Shown here: positions 1 through 10,170 of the stretch, one piece after another
How positions within the stretch are numbered: the stretch's first letter is position 1
Layout of the letters: every line of letters begins with the position of its first letter
NCBI RefSeq assembly: GCF_042685745.1
Contig: NZ_JBHUNT010000001.1
Location: forward strand, 2,976,001 to 3,040,000
Direction: 5' to 3'
DNA length: 64,000 nt
Origin: Prauserella_A oleivorans
GTDB taxonomy: Bacteria > Actinomycetota > Actinomycetes > Mycobacteriales > Pseudonocardiaceae
The notes under the pieces: generated by a model
Told to the model about the DNA's origin: nothing
The model's input: only the letters and a program-made list of their open reading frames with translations
Database searches by the model: none
Made by a program: the position numbers and the translations under genes

Positions 1-371
1 TCGTCAACGTGTCGTCGGCCGCGACGCGCGGGATCCACCGGATCCCGTACTCGGCGGCCAAGGGCGGGATCAACGCCATCACGGCCTCGCTGGCGTTCGA
101 GTACGCCGACGCGGGCATCCGGGTGGTCGCGACCGCGCCGGGTGGCACCGAGGCGCCGCCGCGGCGGATCAGCCGGGGCGGGTCGGCGCTGGAGACCGAG
201 CAGGAGAAGGCCTGGTTCCAGGCGCACATCGACCAGACCGTGTCCTCGTCGCTGATGAAGCGCTACGGCACGCTCGACGAGCAGGCCGCCGCGATCACGT
301 TCCTGGCCTCCGACGAGGCCTCCTACATCACCGGCACCGTGCTGCCGGTGGCGGGCGGCGACCTCGGCTGA
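1..371 (+). CDS. benD: cis-diol dehydrogenase (SDR), BenD-like, 5'-truncated by the window edge
   Basis: This is the C-terminal part of a short-chain dehydrogenase/reductase; the reading frame is already open at the window start, so the Rossmann N-terminus lies upstream. The YSAAKGG stretch supplies the catalytic Tyr and Lys, followed by a typical SDR C-terminus (ITFLASDEASYITGTVLPVAGG). The APGGTEAPPRR segment resembles benzoate dihydrodiol dehydrogenases, which oxidise 1,2-dihydroxycyclohexadiene-1-carboxylate to catechol with NAD+. The next gene is a benzoate-type transporter 71 bp downstream and then a LuxR-type regulator, so this is most likely benD at the end of a benABCD operon. The SDR family call is secure; the substrate is inferred from context. 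Confidence 0.8.
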   Translation, partial: VNVSSAATRGIHRIPYSAAKGGINAITASLAFEYADAGIRVVATAPGGTEAPPRRISRGGSALETEQEKAWFQAHIDQTVSSSLMKRYGTLDEQAAAITFLASDEASYITGTVLPVAGGDLG

Positions 372-442
372 CCCGCCTCCCCTCCTCGTGCGGTCTCGCC
401 GAGGCCGCCGTTTGGTCCCCACAACCTCATACGGGAGTCCTG

Positions 443-1759
443 ATGACCGACACCGACGCAACGAAGCGCCGGCGCACCGTGTCCTGGGTGGTCGCCCTGT
501 CGACGATCGCCCTCGTCTTCGACGGCTACGACCTGGTGGTCTACGGAACCGTCCTGCCCACCCTGCTCGACGATCCGACCCAGCTCGGCCCGATCACCCC
601 CGGCCAGGCCGGCGCTCTGGGGAGCTACGCCCTGATCGGCGTGCTCGTCGGCGCCCTGGCCGCGGGCAGCCTGGGCGACTGGATCGGCCGCCGCAGGATC
701 ATGCTCATCAACCTGGCGTGGTTCTCGATCGGGATGGGAGCCACGGCACTGACCCAGAACGTCACGGCGTTCGGCATCGGCCGGTTCGTCACCGGCATCG
801 GGGTCGGCGCACTCGTGGCGACCGTCGGGGCGCTCGTGGCGGAGTTCGCCCCGCCCGGACAGCGCAACCGGCTGAACGCGGTCGTGTACAGCGGGGTGCC
901 CGCCGGCGGGGTGCTCGCCTCCGTGCTGGCGCTCGTGCTGACCGACGCCGTGGGCTGGCGCGGTCTGTTCTGGGTCGGCGCACTGCCGATCGTGCTGGTG
1001 CTGCCGCTGGCGATCGCCAAGCTGCCCGAGTCGGCGAAGTGGCTCGCCGCCCGGGGCCGCCTGGAGCAGGCGCGGGCGCTCTCCGAGCGCACCGGGGTGC
1101 CGCTGGTCGTCGAGCCCGCGGTGACCGGCCGGGTCGGTTTCCCCGCGCTGGCCACCCGTGCGCTGGCTTGGCCGACGGCGTTGCTCGGCCTGATGAGCTT
1201 CGCCGGGCTGTTGCTGACCTACGGGCTCAACACGTGGCTGCCGAAGATCATGGAGGACAACGGCTACGGCGAGAGCTACTCGCTGGCCTTCCTGCTGGTG
1301 CTCAACCTCGGCGCGATCATCGGCGGCATGCTCGCGTCGCTGTGGGCCGACCGGGCCGGGGCGAAACGGGTCGTGGTCACCACCTTCGTCCTGGCCGCCG
1401 TCACGCTCGCCCTGTTGCCGCTGGACCTGCCACTCGGCGCGTTGCTGCTCGCGGTCGCCGTCGCCGGGGTCGGCACCATCGGCACCCAGGTGCTGGTCTA
1501 CGGGCTCGTGTCCAACTACTACCCGACCCGGGCGCGGGCCGCGGGGGTGGCGTGGTGCGCGGGCTTCGGCCGGCTCGGCGGGATCGTCGGCCCGGTCATC
1601 GGCGGGTTCCTGGTCGGCGCCGGGCTCGGCGGGACGACCGCTTTCTACATCTTCGCCGGCATCGCGCTGGTCGCGGCGCTCGTCACCGGCCTGGTGCCGC
1701 GCCCGGAGCATGCCGACGCGGAGGTTCCCCTCACCGGCGCCGCGCCCCAGCCCGCCTAG
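443..1759 (+). CDS. benK: MFS aromatic acid:H+ symporter, BenK/PcaK-like
   Basis: A 438-residue major facilitator protein with about twelve hydrophobic segments. The FDGYDLVVYGTVLPTLL segment in the first transmembrane helix is the DGYD signature of the aromatic acid:H+ symporter (AAHS) family. GDWIGRRRIM in the first cytoplasmic loop is the MFS motif between helices 2 and 3, and ADRAGAKRVV is the equivalent between helices 8 and 9. It lies directly after the benD-like gene on the same strand, which points to benzoate or a close aromatic acid as substrate. The chosen ATG at 443 is followed by a short charged N-terminus (MTDTDATKRRR) before helix 1, as is usual in the family. It ends 9 bp before the regulator gene and is probably co-transcribed. 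Confidence 0.85.
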   Translation: MTDTDATKRRRTVSWVVALSTIALVFDGYDLVVYGTVLPTLLDDPTQLGPITPGQAGALGSYALIGVLVGALAAGSLGDWIGRRRIMLINLAWFSIGMGATALTQNVTAFGIGRFVTGIGVGALVATVGALVAEFAPPGQRNRLNAVVYSGVPAGGVLASVLALVLTDAVGWRGLFWVGALPIVLVLPLAIAKLPESAKWLAARGRLEQARALSERTGVPLVVEPAVTGRVGFPALATRALAWPTALLGLMSFAGLLLTYGLNTWLPKIMEDNGYGESYSLAFLLVLNLGAIIGGMLASLWADRAGAKRVVVTTFVLAAVTLALLPLDLPLGALLLAVAVAGVGTIGTQVLVYGLVSNYYPTRARAAGVAWCAGFGRLGGIVGPVIGGFLVGAGLGGTTAFYIFAGIALVAALVTGLVPRPEHADAEVPLTGAAPQPA

Positions 1760-1768
1760 AGTGACCGT

Positions 1769-4408
1769 GTGGTCCACCGCCGCCCGCAGCTGATCGCCCG
1801 CGCCGCGGCGCTCACCGTCCTGGAGAGCGCCGCGGCGCGGGCCGTGGTGGATGGTCCGGGCTTCGCGCTGGTCACCGGCCCGTCCGGGGTGGGCAGGACC
1901 GCACTGGCCGACGAGCTCGCGGCCCGGCATGACGGACCGGTGCTGCGGGCGGCAGGCGCCGACTGGGAGACCGGGCGTGCCTTCGGGGTCGTGGAGCAAC
2001 TGGCGCCCGGCGGGGACCTCACCGCGGCCCTCGGGCCCGGCACCACACTGGCCATTGTGGACGACGCGCAGTGGGCCGACCCGGAGTCCTTGCAGGCGCT
2101 GGTGTCGACGGTCCGGCATCACCACGACGCCCGGTTGCTCGTCGTGGCCACTTGCGTGAGCGGGGACTCCCGCGTCCCCGCGGTGACGCTCGAGTTGCTG
2201 CACCGCGTCGCGACCACGACGGTGTTGCTGGACCCGCTCGCCGCCCCGGAGGTGGGCGAACTGGCCGCGGCGCACGGCATCCTGCTGCACCCGTCGATGG
2301 CGGAACGGCTCTGGCGGCACACCGGCGGCATCCCGCGCCACGTCGTGCAGCTGCTCACCGAGGTGCCGCGGTCGACGTGGGCCCGGTTCGACCCCGACCT
2401 GCCCGCACCCGCCGCGGTCGCCGCGCGGGTGCGCGAGAGCCTGGCGGCCTGCTCGCCGGACGCTCGCCGGCTCGTCGAGGCGATCGCCGTCCTCGGCCCC
2501 GGTACGGCGGTCCGCGATGCCGCGTCGCTGGCCGGGGTCGACGGTGACGTGCTCCCGCTGCTCGACGAGGCGTGTGCCGCGGGGCTGGTCCGATTCGCCC
2601 CGCACGGCCTGACCGAGGCCGGACCGCCGGACCCGATGGTGCGCGCCGCCGTGCTCGCCGCCATGGGACCGGCCGCCGCGGCCGACGCCCACCGGCGGGC
2701 GGCCGAGCTCATCGACGACCCGGTGCGCCGGATGCATCTGCTCGTCGCCGCCTCGCCGGTGCCGGACGCGGCGGTCGCGGACCGCCTCGACGAGCTGGCC
2801 ACCGAGCGCTCCGCCGAAGGTGCCTGGGGTGTCGCGGCTTCCCTGCTGTCGGACGCCAGCCGCCTCACCGATGACCGGCTGCTACGGGAAAGCCGCCTCA
2901 CCCGCGCTGTGGACGCCCTGATCGGCGCCGGTGACGCGTTCGCGGCCGCCGCGCTGATCCCGGAGGTGGAAAGCCTGCGGGAGACACCGTTGCGCAACGC
3001 CGTGCTGGGGTACCTGGCGATCGTGCGGGGCCGGGCCTCGGAGGCCGAGATGCGGCTCGGCCGGGCCTGGGACCTCGTCAACAGTGAGCGGGACCCGGAC
3101 GTCGCCGCGCTCATCTGCCAGCGCTACGTGCTGCACTCGCTGTCCCGCTGCCGCGCCGAGGAGCTGGTGGACTGGGCGGAGCGAGCGATCTCGCTGGTGC
3201 CCGCGGACCGGCCGGCCGCGGTGGAGTCGGCCGCGATCCGGGGACTCGGCCTGGCCGGCATCGGCCGTGCGGACGAGGCACTCGCCGGGTACGCCGAACT
3301 CGCCGAGCGGGTACAGCACGGCGCCCAGGCCCAGCGGATCCTCATGGGCCGCGGCTGGCTGAGCCTGATGGTCGATGCCCTCGACGACGCACGGGTGGAT
3401 CTGGAGAGCTCGGTGTCCACCAGGTTCCTCGGCGGGTCCGCCCGCATCGCGCTGTGGGCACGTGGCTGGTTGGCGAGGGCACAGTTCATGACGGGGGAGT
3501 GGGACGAGGCCCTGCGCACTGTCGCGGAGGCGGAGCCGCTGCTGGACCGGTCCGGGATCGTGCTCGCCGGACCGCTACTGGCGTGGACCGCGGTGGCCGT
3601 GCACGCCCTGCGTGGCGACTGGGAGCGCGCCGAGGAGGCGTTGCGGCGCGCCGACGCCGGACCGCAGGACTACGAGATCATGCGCGTGCCCTCGTGCCTG
3701 GCGCGCGCCCAGCTCGCGGAGGCGCGAGCCGACTCCGCCGGGGTGCTGCGGGCGCTGCGGCCGCTGACGATGCCCTGGGCGGGTGGCAGCGTCGACGAGC
3801 CGGGGCAGTGGCCATGGGCGGACATGTACGCCCACGCACTGATCCTCGAGGGCAGGACGGCGGAGGCCGATGCCTTCCTCACGCGGCACGAACGCCGTGC
3901 CGAGCAGCGGAACCGGATGTCGGCGCGGGCCCGGCTGGGCGCGGCGCGCGGACGCCTGCTGGGGACCCAGGGCGACATGGCCGGGGCGAGGGCCGCGTTC
4001 GACGAGGCGCTGGAGATCCTGGAGAACCTTCCGCTGCGTTACGACCGGGCGCGGGTGAGCTTCGCCTACGGGCAGATCCTGCGCCGGGCAGGCAAGCGCC
4101 GCGAGGCGGACACGCTGTTCACCACGGCGCGCGACGCCTTCGCCGCGCTCGGCGCCCGGACCTACGTCGAGCGCTGCGACCGCGAGCTCAAGGCAGGGGG
4201 CGTGCACGTGCAGCGCGGCGCCGGGTACGACCGGCTGACTCCACAGGAAGAGGCGGTGTCCCAGCTGGTCGCTCGTGGACTGTCCAATCGGGAGGTCGCC
4301 GCGGAGATGTTCCTGTCGCCGAAGACCGTGCAGTACCACCTGACGCGCATCTACTCCAAGCTCGGTATCCGGTCCCGCGCCGAGCTGGCCGTGTGGTACC
4401 GGTCTTGA
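1769..4408 (+). CDS. LuxR-family ATP-binding transcriptional regulator (LAL type), likely benzoate operon regulator
   Basis: An 879-residue large LuxR-type regulator. Near the N-terminus is a P-loop (GPSGVGRT, residues 37-44) and a Walker B-like stretch (LAIVDDAQW, about residues 94-102). A long helical, TPR-like middle region follows, and the C-terminus carries a LuxR helix-turn-helix (LTPQEEAVSQLVARGLSNRE through KTVQYHLTRIYSKLGIRSR, last 65 residues). The GTG at 1769 lies 9 bp after benK, so it is probably the last gene of the ben transcript. In Corynebacterium the benzoate operon is activated by a LuxR-type protein (BenR), which makes ben control the likely role, but this is inferred from position and family. 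Confidence 0.8.
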   Translation: MVHRRPQLIARAAALTVLESAAARAVVDGPGFALVTGPSGVGRTALADELAARHDGPVLRAAGADWETGRAFGVVEQLAPGGDLTAALGPGTTLAIVDDAQWADPESLQALVSTVRHHHDARLLVVATCVSGDSRVPAVTLELLHRVATTTVLLDPLAAPEVGELAAAHGILLHPSMAERLWRHTGGIPRHVVQLLTEVPRSTWARFDPDLPAPAAVAARVRESLAACSPDARRLVEAIAVLGPGTAVRDAASLAGVDGDVLPLLDEACAAGLVRFAPHGLTEAGPPDPMVRAAVLAAMGPAAAADAHRRAAELIDDPVRRMHLLVAASPVPDAAVADRLDELATERSAEGAWGVAASLLSDASRLTDDRLLRESRLTRAVDALIGAGDAFAAAALIPEVESLRETPLRNAVLGYLAIVRGRASEAEMRLGRAWDLVNSERDPDVAALICQRYVLHSLSRCRAEELVDWAERAISLVPADRPAAVESAAIRGLGLAGIGRADEALAGYAELAERVQHGAQAQRILMGRGWLSLMVDALDDARVDLESSVSTRFLGGSARIALWARGWLARAQFMTGEWDEALRTVAEAEPLLDRSGIVLAGPLLAWTAVAVHALRGDWERAEEALRRADAGPQDYEIMRVPSCLARAQLAEARADSAGVLRALRPLTMPWAGGSVDEPGQWPWADMYAHALILEGRTAEADAFLTRHERRAEQRNRMSARARLGAARGRLLGTQGDMAGARAAFDEALEILENLPLRYDRARVSFAYGQILRRAGKRREADTLFTTARDAFAALGARTYVERCDRELKAGGVHVQRGAGYDRLTPQEEAVSQLVARGLSNREVAAEMFLSPKTVQYHLTRIYSKLGIRSRAELAVWYRS

Positions 4409-4723
4409 ACCACTGCGTGGCCGACCCCGGTGTCCACAGGGGACGCACGACTTGTTTCCGACGGTGCCGTCACGTGCGCGTAGCCGACGTCGGCAGGACA
4501 GCGGGCTCCGTGGCGGGGTTCGCGGTCTCGCTCACCGGCGGTCGGGGGAGGTCGGGTAGTGGTTCCCTGACCAAAGGCGCGTATGCGGTCGCGGCCGGAT
4601 GTTCAGTCGACGTCGACGCCGCGACGGAGGGTGGCCGGGCCCGACCCACCGGCAGCCTCCACGGGGTACCGGCGAGCCGGTGCCGGGTTTACCCTGAGCG
4701 CTCAGCCGCCCGAGACTACGGCT
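4409..4723. other. gene-free stretch between convergent genes
   Basis: A 315-bp gap between the 3' ends of the LuxR-type regulator and the SnoaL-like gene. I see no convincing coding frame. It contains a perfect 10-bp palindrome TGAGCGCTCA at 4695-4704, but no T-tract follows, so a terminator is not evident. The stretch holds no repeats or RNA gene that I can recognise. Confidence 0.5.
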
Positions 4724-5290
4724 TCAGCCGAGGTAGTCCTTGATCCACGCTGGGGGTTGCCCGCTGTCGAGGACCTCGGGCCAGTCGGCGGGACGCTCGT
4801 CGCCGTAGGCGCGCACCCGCAGCGCCTTGCCGAGTACGTTCGCGTACTCGGTCACCTCGGTGTAGTACATATAGGACATGAGCCGATCGGCGAACCGCCA
4901 GCCGGTCGAGGTTCGCCGGTACGTGTCCTGATATCGCAGCGCGACGACCATCGGCTTGCCGTCGCGCACCACCTCGGCATGTGAGGCGAGCAGACCGCGC
5001 GCCACGTCGGGGTCGGCGTCATCGAAGGTCACCACGTGCCCGTGTGTGAAGTGGTTGGTGGGGCCGAGCGCGGCGAACCGGCCCTGGTAGGTCTCGACGA
5101 TCTTGTCGATGCCCTCGGCCGCGAACACCCCGTCGGCCGACCGCAACGTCGCGTCCTCGCAGAATATCCGCCGGATCCCGTCGATGTCCCGTTCGTCCAT
5201 GATGTATCCGTACATCACGCCCAGATCCTGAATCGCCGCACGATCCTCGATGCGTCCGATCCTGCGGGCTAGTGCAGTGTTGTCCGTCAA
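4724..5290 (-). CDS. SnoaL-like / NTF2-fold family protein
   Basis: A 188-residue protein with the cone-shaped NTF2/SnoaL-like fold signature: an N-terminal helix (RRIGRIEDRAAIQDLGVMYGYIMDERDIDGIRRIF), then CEDATLRS and repeated beta strands ending in QDTYRRTSTGWRFADRL. Members include polyketide cyclases, ketosteroid isomerases and small dehydratases or ring-hydroxylating subunits. It overlaps the start of its position by 4 bp with the stop of the flavoprotein gene upstream on the same strand (ATGA), so the two are translationally coupled. The pairing with a KstD-like flavoprotein suggests a steroid-like or cyclic ketone substrate. The exact reaction cannot be read from the sequence. Confidence 0.75.
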   Translation of the reverse strand: MTDNTALARRIGRIEDRAAIQDLGVMYGYIMDERDIDGIRRIFCEDATLRSADGVFAAEGIDKIVETYQGRFAALGPTNHFTHGHVVTFDDADPDVARGLLASHAEVVRDGKPMVVALRYQDTYRRTSTGWRFADRLMSYMYYTEVTEYANVLGKALRVRAYGDERPADWPEVLDSGQPPAWIKDYLG

Positions 5291-6897
5291 CGTCGACCTC
5301 CTGTCGCTACAGCGGCGCGCCGCCCGGCGCGATATCCGAACACCAGCGCAGGACCGAGCGTGCCGCCCGCCCCGCCGTAGACCATCCCGGTGGGCCCGGC
5401 CATCGCATTGCCTGCCGCGTACAGCCCGGGAATGGTATTTCCGTCCACATCGATCACCGCGCCGTCGATGTCGGTCCGCGGCCCGCCCTTGGTGCCGAGC
5501 GTGCTGATGTGCAGCTCGACGGCGTAGAAGGGTGCGGTGTCCACCGGACCCAGCGTCGAGGCCGCGCCCGGATAGGCGCGCTTGTCACCGACGAAGCCGT
5601 CGTAGGCACTGTCGCCGCGCCCGAAATCGGCGTCCCTGCCCTGGGCGACCAGGTCGTTCCATCGCGCCACGGTCGCGGTCAACGCATCCGGGTCCACGCC
5701 GATCTTCCCGGCGAGTTCGGGGATCGAGTCGGCCCGGTGCGCCCACTCCGGAGCCTGCCCCGGCGGCAGCTGGAAACCGCCGTATTCGGCGACATGCCCG
5801 GCGTCGTAGACGAGCCAGCACGGCTGGTTGACGTAGTCGAAGCTCGCCGGGTCGAGTTGGTGGAACGAACCGCCGAGCGCGTTGTAGTTGGCTGCTTCAT
5901 TCGTGAACCGCACGCCCTTGCGGTTCACCATGATCGACCGGGGCACGGTGCGCTCACGGAGGACGAGGTACACCGCCTGCTCGCCGTAGTTCTCCTGTCC
6001 CGGCAGCACGCAGACCGGCACCCACCAGGCCTCGCGCATGTTGCCCAGGCGCGCGCCGACCTTCATGGCCATCCGCAGCCCGTCGCCGGTGTTGGTGGGC
6101 ACGGTCGCCGGGTAGACCATCGGCCCGCGCAGGAAATCGCGCGCCAGGTCGGCGTCCCATTCGAAGCCGCCCGTGGCGATCACCACGCCCCGCCGCGCAC
6201 GCACCTCCCGGCCGCCGTCGAACCGTACGCCGGTCACCCGGTCGCCCTCGCGTACCAGTTCGACGGCTCGGGCCCCGCGCTCCGGTTCGATGCCGTGGTC
6301 GAGACAGCCTGTCAGCAGCGCACCGATCATGGCACGCCCCAGCCCCTCGAGCCGCTGGTCCTCGCGCCTGCGCTGTTCCTCCGCGGCGATGAAGCCGGTG
6401 CCTCCGCCGATCGGTGTCTCGCGCACCATCATCGGCCGGGTGTGCCCGACCAGCCGATCGGCCCACTCACCCAGCCGGCCGAATGGGAAGAGCCGTGGCT
6501 CGACGGACCGTCCTCCCGCGGGCTTTCCGCCGGGGTGCTCGGGGTGGTAGTCGGGATAGCCGGGCACGAGGCTGAGCCCGAGGGGTGTCCGCGTCTCCAG
6601 CCAGGTGGTGAGCTCGTCGACGCTGTCCACGAAGACCTCGGCCATGCCGGGAAGAATCATGTCCCGGGACAACGACCCCAGGTACGCCAGCGCCTCCTCG
6701 CGCGAGTCCGCGACGCCGGCTTCCCGGGCGTAGCGGTTGTTCGGCAGCCACGCCACCCCGCTGGACAGGCAGGTCGTGCCGCCGATCAGCGACGCCTTCT
6801 CGAACACGCCGACGTGAGCTCCCGCGTCGGCGGCCGACAATGCGGCCATCAGCCCCGCCGCGCCGCTGCCCAGCACCACGACATCGAACTCGTCCAT
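5287..6897 (-). CDS. FAD-dependent oxidoreductase, 3-ketosteroid dehydrogenase / fumarate reductase-like
   Basis: A 536-residue flavoprotein. The N-terminal dinucleotide-binding motif is GSGAAG (residues 10-15) followed by EKASLIGGTTCLSSGVAWLPNN, a sequence style seen in 3-ketosteroid-delta1-dehydrogenases and flavocytochrome-type reductases. The C-terminus (LYAAGNAMAGP, then GAGGTLGPALVFGYRAGRRAA) is the matching FAD-binding end. Length fits the family. It is probably a delta-1 or related alpha,beta-desaturase/reductase on a cyclic ketone. It is the first gene of a two-gene minus-strand unit with the SnoaL-like protein. A 12-bp palindrome lies just upstream of its start. Confidence 0.75.
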   Translation of the reverse strand: MDEFDVVVLGSGAAGLMAALSAADAGAHVGVFEKASLIGGTTCLSSGVAWLPNNRYAREAGVADSREEALAYLGSLSRDMILPGMAEVFVDSVDELTTWLETRTPLGLSLVPGYPDYHPEHPGGKPAGGRSVEPRLFPFGRLGEWADRLVGHTRPMMVRETPIGGGTGFIAAEEQRRREDQRLEGLGRAMIGALLTGCLDHGIEPERGARAVELVREGDRVTGVRFDGGREVRARRGVVIATGGFEWDADLARDFLRGPMVYPATVPTNTGDGLRMAMKVGARLGNMREAWWVPVCVLPGQENYGEQAVYLVLRERTVPRSIMVNRKGVRFTNEAANYNALGGSFHQLDPASFDYVNQPCWLVYDAGHVAEYGGFQLPPGQAPEWAHRADSIPELAGKIGVDPDALTATVARWNDLVAQGRDADFGRGDSAYDGFVGDKRAYPGAASTLGPVDTAPFYAVELHISTLGTKGGPRTDIDGAVIDVDGNTIPGLYAAGNAMAGPTGMVYGGAGGTLGPALVFGYRAGRRAAVATGGRR

Positions 6898-6909
6898 GAG
6901 CTCTCCCGT

Positions 6910-6921
6910 CCTCGATCGAGG
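6910..6921. promoter_or_regulatory. candidate operator palindrome upstream of the flavoprotein gene
   Basis: CCTCGATCGAGG is a perfect 12-bp palindrome lying 13 bp upstream of the flavoprotein start codon, next to an A/T-richer segment (GGATAACCATACTAATGGA) that contrasts with the surrounding DNA. It sits in the 138-bp divergent region between the flavoprotein and recC. A regulator site is plausible, but no regulator gene is adjacent. Confidence 0.3.
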
Positions 6922-7035
6922 ATAACCATACTAATGGATTTTCCGGCCTGCAATGCCGCTGAACGAGCGCAGCGGGCCTCCCCGGCCGTAAGATCGCCGG
7001 AATCACCAGGGCCGGACGAGACCGGGAGGTGGACG

Positions 7036-10000
7036 GTGTTCACGGTGCACCGCGCGGAGCGCGCCGACACCCTGGTCGACGCGCTCGCCGAGGTGCTGCG
7101 CGCCCCTCCGGGGGAGGCGTTCGCGCCGGACGTCATCGCGGTGCCCGCGAAGGGTGTCGAGCGCTGGCTCACGCAGCGCCTCGGGAGCTCACTCGGGATC
7201 GCGGCGAACATCGCGTTCCCCCATCCCGACCGGCTCGTCGCCGATACCCTGGCCGCTGCCCAGGGCCTCGCCCCCGAGGACGACCCGTGGACACCGGCAC
7301 GCCTGGTGTGGACGGTGCTGGACGTCATCGACGCCTCGCTCGCCGAACCGTGGTGCGCCCCGCTGGCGCACCACCTGGGCGCGGACGAGCCCGAAGGCTC
7401 GCACCGCCGCGGCCGCCGGTACAGCACCGCCGAGGCCCTGGCCCGTCTGTTCACCGGCTACGGCGACAACCGCCCCGCCATGCTCACCGACTGGGCAACC
7501 GGTGCCGACTCCGACGGCGCCGGTGCCGCCGTGGCCGACGACCTCACGTGGCAACCCGAGCTGTGGCGCCGGGTGCGGGACCGGATCGGCGCCGCGAGCC
7601 CGGCCGAACGCCTGGGCGAAGCCTGCCGGCGCCTGGCCACCGACCCCGGGCTGGTGGACCTGCCCGAGCGGGTATCGCTGTTCGGGGCCACCCGGCTCAC
7701 CCACGCGCACCTGGAGGTGCTCGACGCACTCGCCGTGCACCGGGACGTCCACCTGTGGCTGACCCACCCCAGCCCGGTGATGTGGGACGCGCTCGCCGAT
7801 CGTGCCGCACCGCGGCGGCGCGCCGACGACGACAGCGCTCTCCGGCTGAACAACCCGCTGCTGGCTGGGCTCTCCCGGGACGTCCGTGAGCTGCAGCACC
7901 GGCTGCGCGGCCGCACCAGCATGCACCATCCGGGGCCACGGCCGGGCGTGGGCACGCTCGCCGCCGTGCACGCCGACATCGCGGCGGAACGGGCGCCCGG
8001 AACGGCGGGCCGGGTCGCCCACGACGCAAGCATCGCCATCCACGCCTGCCACGGACCGGCCCGGCAGGTGGAGGTGCTGCGAGAAGCGCTGCTCGGCATG
8101 CTCGACGCGGACGAGACCCTGCAGCCGCGCGACATCATCGTGATGTGCCCGGACGTCGACAGCTTCGCCCCGCTGATCACGGCGGCGTTCGGCCGGCCGG
8201 ACGACGGCGAGCACCCCGGACACCGGCTGCGGGTACGGCTGGCCGACCGCGGCCTGGCACACACCAACCCCTTGCTGGATCTCGCGGCCACCCTGCTGCG
8301 GCTGGCCGACGCGCGAGTGACGGCCGGGGAGGTGCTGGATCTCGCCGCGAGCGGGCCCGTCGCCCGCCGGTTCGGCTTCAGCGGCGAGGCCCTGGAGACA
8401 CTGCGGGCGTGGACCGGCGCGGCGGGCGCTCGCTGGGGGCTGGGGCCCCGGCAACGCGCCGCCCACGGACTCCGCGAGGTCCGGCAGAACACCTTCGCCA
8501 CGGCGCTGGACCGGCTGCTGCTCGGAGTGGCCGCCGACGAGAGCACTCCGGACTGGCTGGGCCTGGCGGTGCCGCTGGACGACGTGGACTCCAGCGACGT
8601 GGAACTGGCCGGCCGGTTCGCCGAATTCGTGGACCGGCTCGGCGAGGTCCTGGAGTCCCTCGCCGGGGACCAGGAAGCGACGGCGTGGACGGAAGCGCTC
8701 GGCAGCGCCCTCGACCTCCTCGCCGAGGTCCCGCCGGACGAGGCGTGGCAACGGATCCAGGCGAACCGGGAGCTGGCCGAGGCCACCGAGCACGCGGGCG
8801 GGACGCGGCTGCGGCTGGCCGACGTCCGTTCGATGCTGGCGCGGCGGCTGGCCGCCCGTCCCACCCGCGCCAACTTCCGCACGGGCGAGCTCACCGTGTG
8901 CACGCTGGTGCCGATGCGGTCGGTACCCCACCGTGTGGTCGCGCTGATCGGCCTGGACGACGACACGTTTCCCCGCCGCGGCGGCGTCGACGGCGACGAC
9001 CTTCTGGCCAGGGATCCGTGTGTCGGGGAACGCGACCCGCGCAGCGAGGATCGGCAACTCCTGCTCGATGCGGTCATGTCGGCCACCGACCGGCTCCTGG
9101 TCTGCTACACGGGAGCGGACCCGGTCACCGGCGCGACGCGTCCGCCCGCGGCGCCACTGGCTGAGCTCATCGATGCCGTCGAGGCGACCGTGACCGAACC
9201 CGACTCGGTGGTGACCCGGCAGCCGCTCCAGCCGTTCGACGCCGCGAACTTCGCCGCGCCCGACCCGTTCAGCTTCGACCGGCACGCGTACGCGGCGGCG
9301 CGGGCTGCCCGGCACCCGGCACCCCCGACCAGGTTCCTTCGCGCGCCGCTGCCCGCGCGCGAGAAGACCGACCTCGAGCTGGACGACCTGGTGGCGATGC
9401 TGGCCAATCCGGCGCGTGCGTTCCTGCGGCAGCGCCTGGGCGTCACGTTGCCCGGTCCCGCCGACGAGGTCGACGACGCGCTGCCGCTCGCCCTCGACGG
9501 GCTCACCCGCTGGGAGATCGGCACGCGCATGCTTTCCGCCGCCGTGGCCGGTGCTGCCGTGCCGGACCTCTGCCAGGCCGAACTGCGCCGGGGAACGCTG
9601 CCCGCGGGCCGGCTCGGCCTGCACGCCGTTCGCGCCATCGGCGACGGCGTGCAGGTGGTCCTCAACGCGGCGGCGCCGTATCTCGCGGAGCCCGCTGGGA
9701 CGGTCGACGTGTCGGTCGATCTCGCCGACGGTCGCCGGCTCACGGGGACCGTCGCCGGTGTGCGCGGCCGGGTGCTGCTCCAGGCGTCGTACTCGGCGCT
9801 GTCGGCGCGGCAGCGTCTCTCCGCGTGGATGCGGTTGCTCGCGGTCGCCGCCACGACCGGTGACAACGCCTGGCAAGCCGTCACGATCGGCCCGGCCAAG
9901 GCGCAGGCGCCCACCGCGCGGGGATCGATCCTCGTGGTGCCCGCGGACCCGCGCGCGGTGCTCGAGCAGCTGGCCGACGTGTACGAGCGGGGACTGGCCG

Positions 10001-10170
10001 ACCCGCTTCCGTTGAGCCCGAAAGCCGCCGAACGGTATGCGAGCCGGCGACTGGCCGGAATGGACGAACACGAGGCCCGCCAGGACGCCGCGGCGGAGTG
10101 GAACGGATCGGCGAAGGTGCCCGGTGAGAGGGCCGACGATGCCGTGTGCTTCGTGCACGGCCGTGGGGGG
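7036..10170 (+). pseudogene. recC: RecC, exonuclease V gamma chain: main part, disrupted at its 3' end by an IS30 element
   Basis: The first 1045 codons of RecC, the Chi-recognising, helicase-like subunit of RecBCD. The GTG start at 7036 follows GGGAGGTG and gives MFTVHRAERADTLVDAL, a normal RecC N-terminus. Family motifs include VPAKGVERWLTQRLG, FPHPDRLV and the RSVPHRVVALIGLDDDTFPRR segment. An IS30-family element begins at 10171. Translation would continue 46 residues into the insertion and stop at 10311, replacing the native C-terminus. Removing 10171-11421 and one copy of the short duplication restores an open frame into the remnant at 11425-11559, giving 1089 residues. The gene heads a recC-recB-recD operon, so the insertion may also affect expression of recB and recD. 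Confidence 0.88.

Noticed and set aside
323..2737. Long open frame on the minus strand opposite the benK and regulator genes
   Set aside because: Arg/Gly/His-rich composition without recognisable domains; it is the antisense shadow of two clear plus-strand genes in high-GC DNA.
5272..7035. Upstream extension of the recC frame across the flavoprotein gene
   Set aside because: It is antisense to a clear flavoprotein gene; GTG 7036 with a ribosome binding site gives the family N-terminus.
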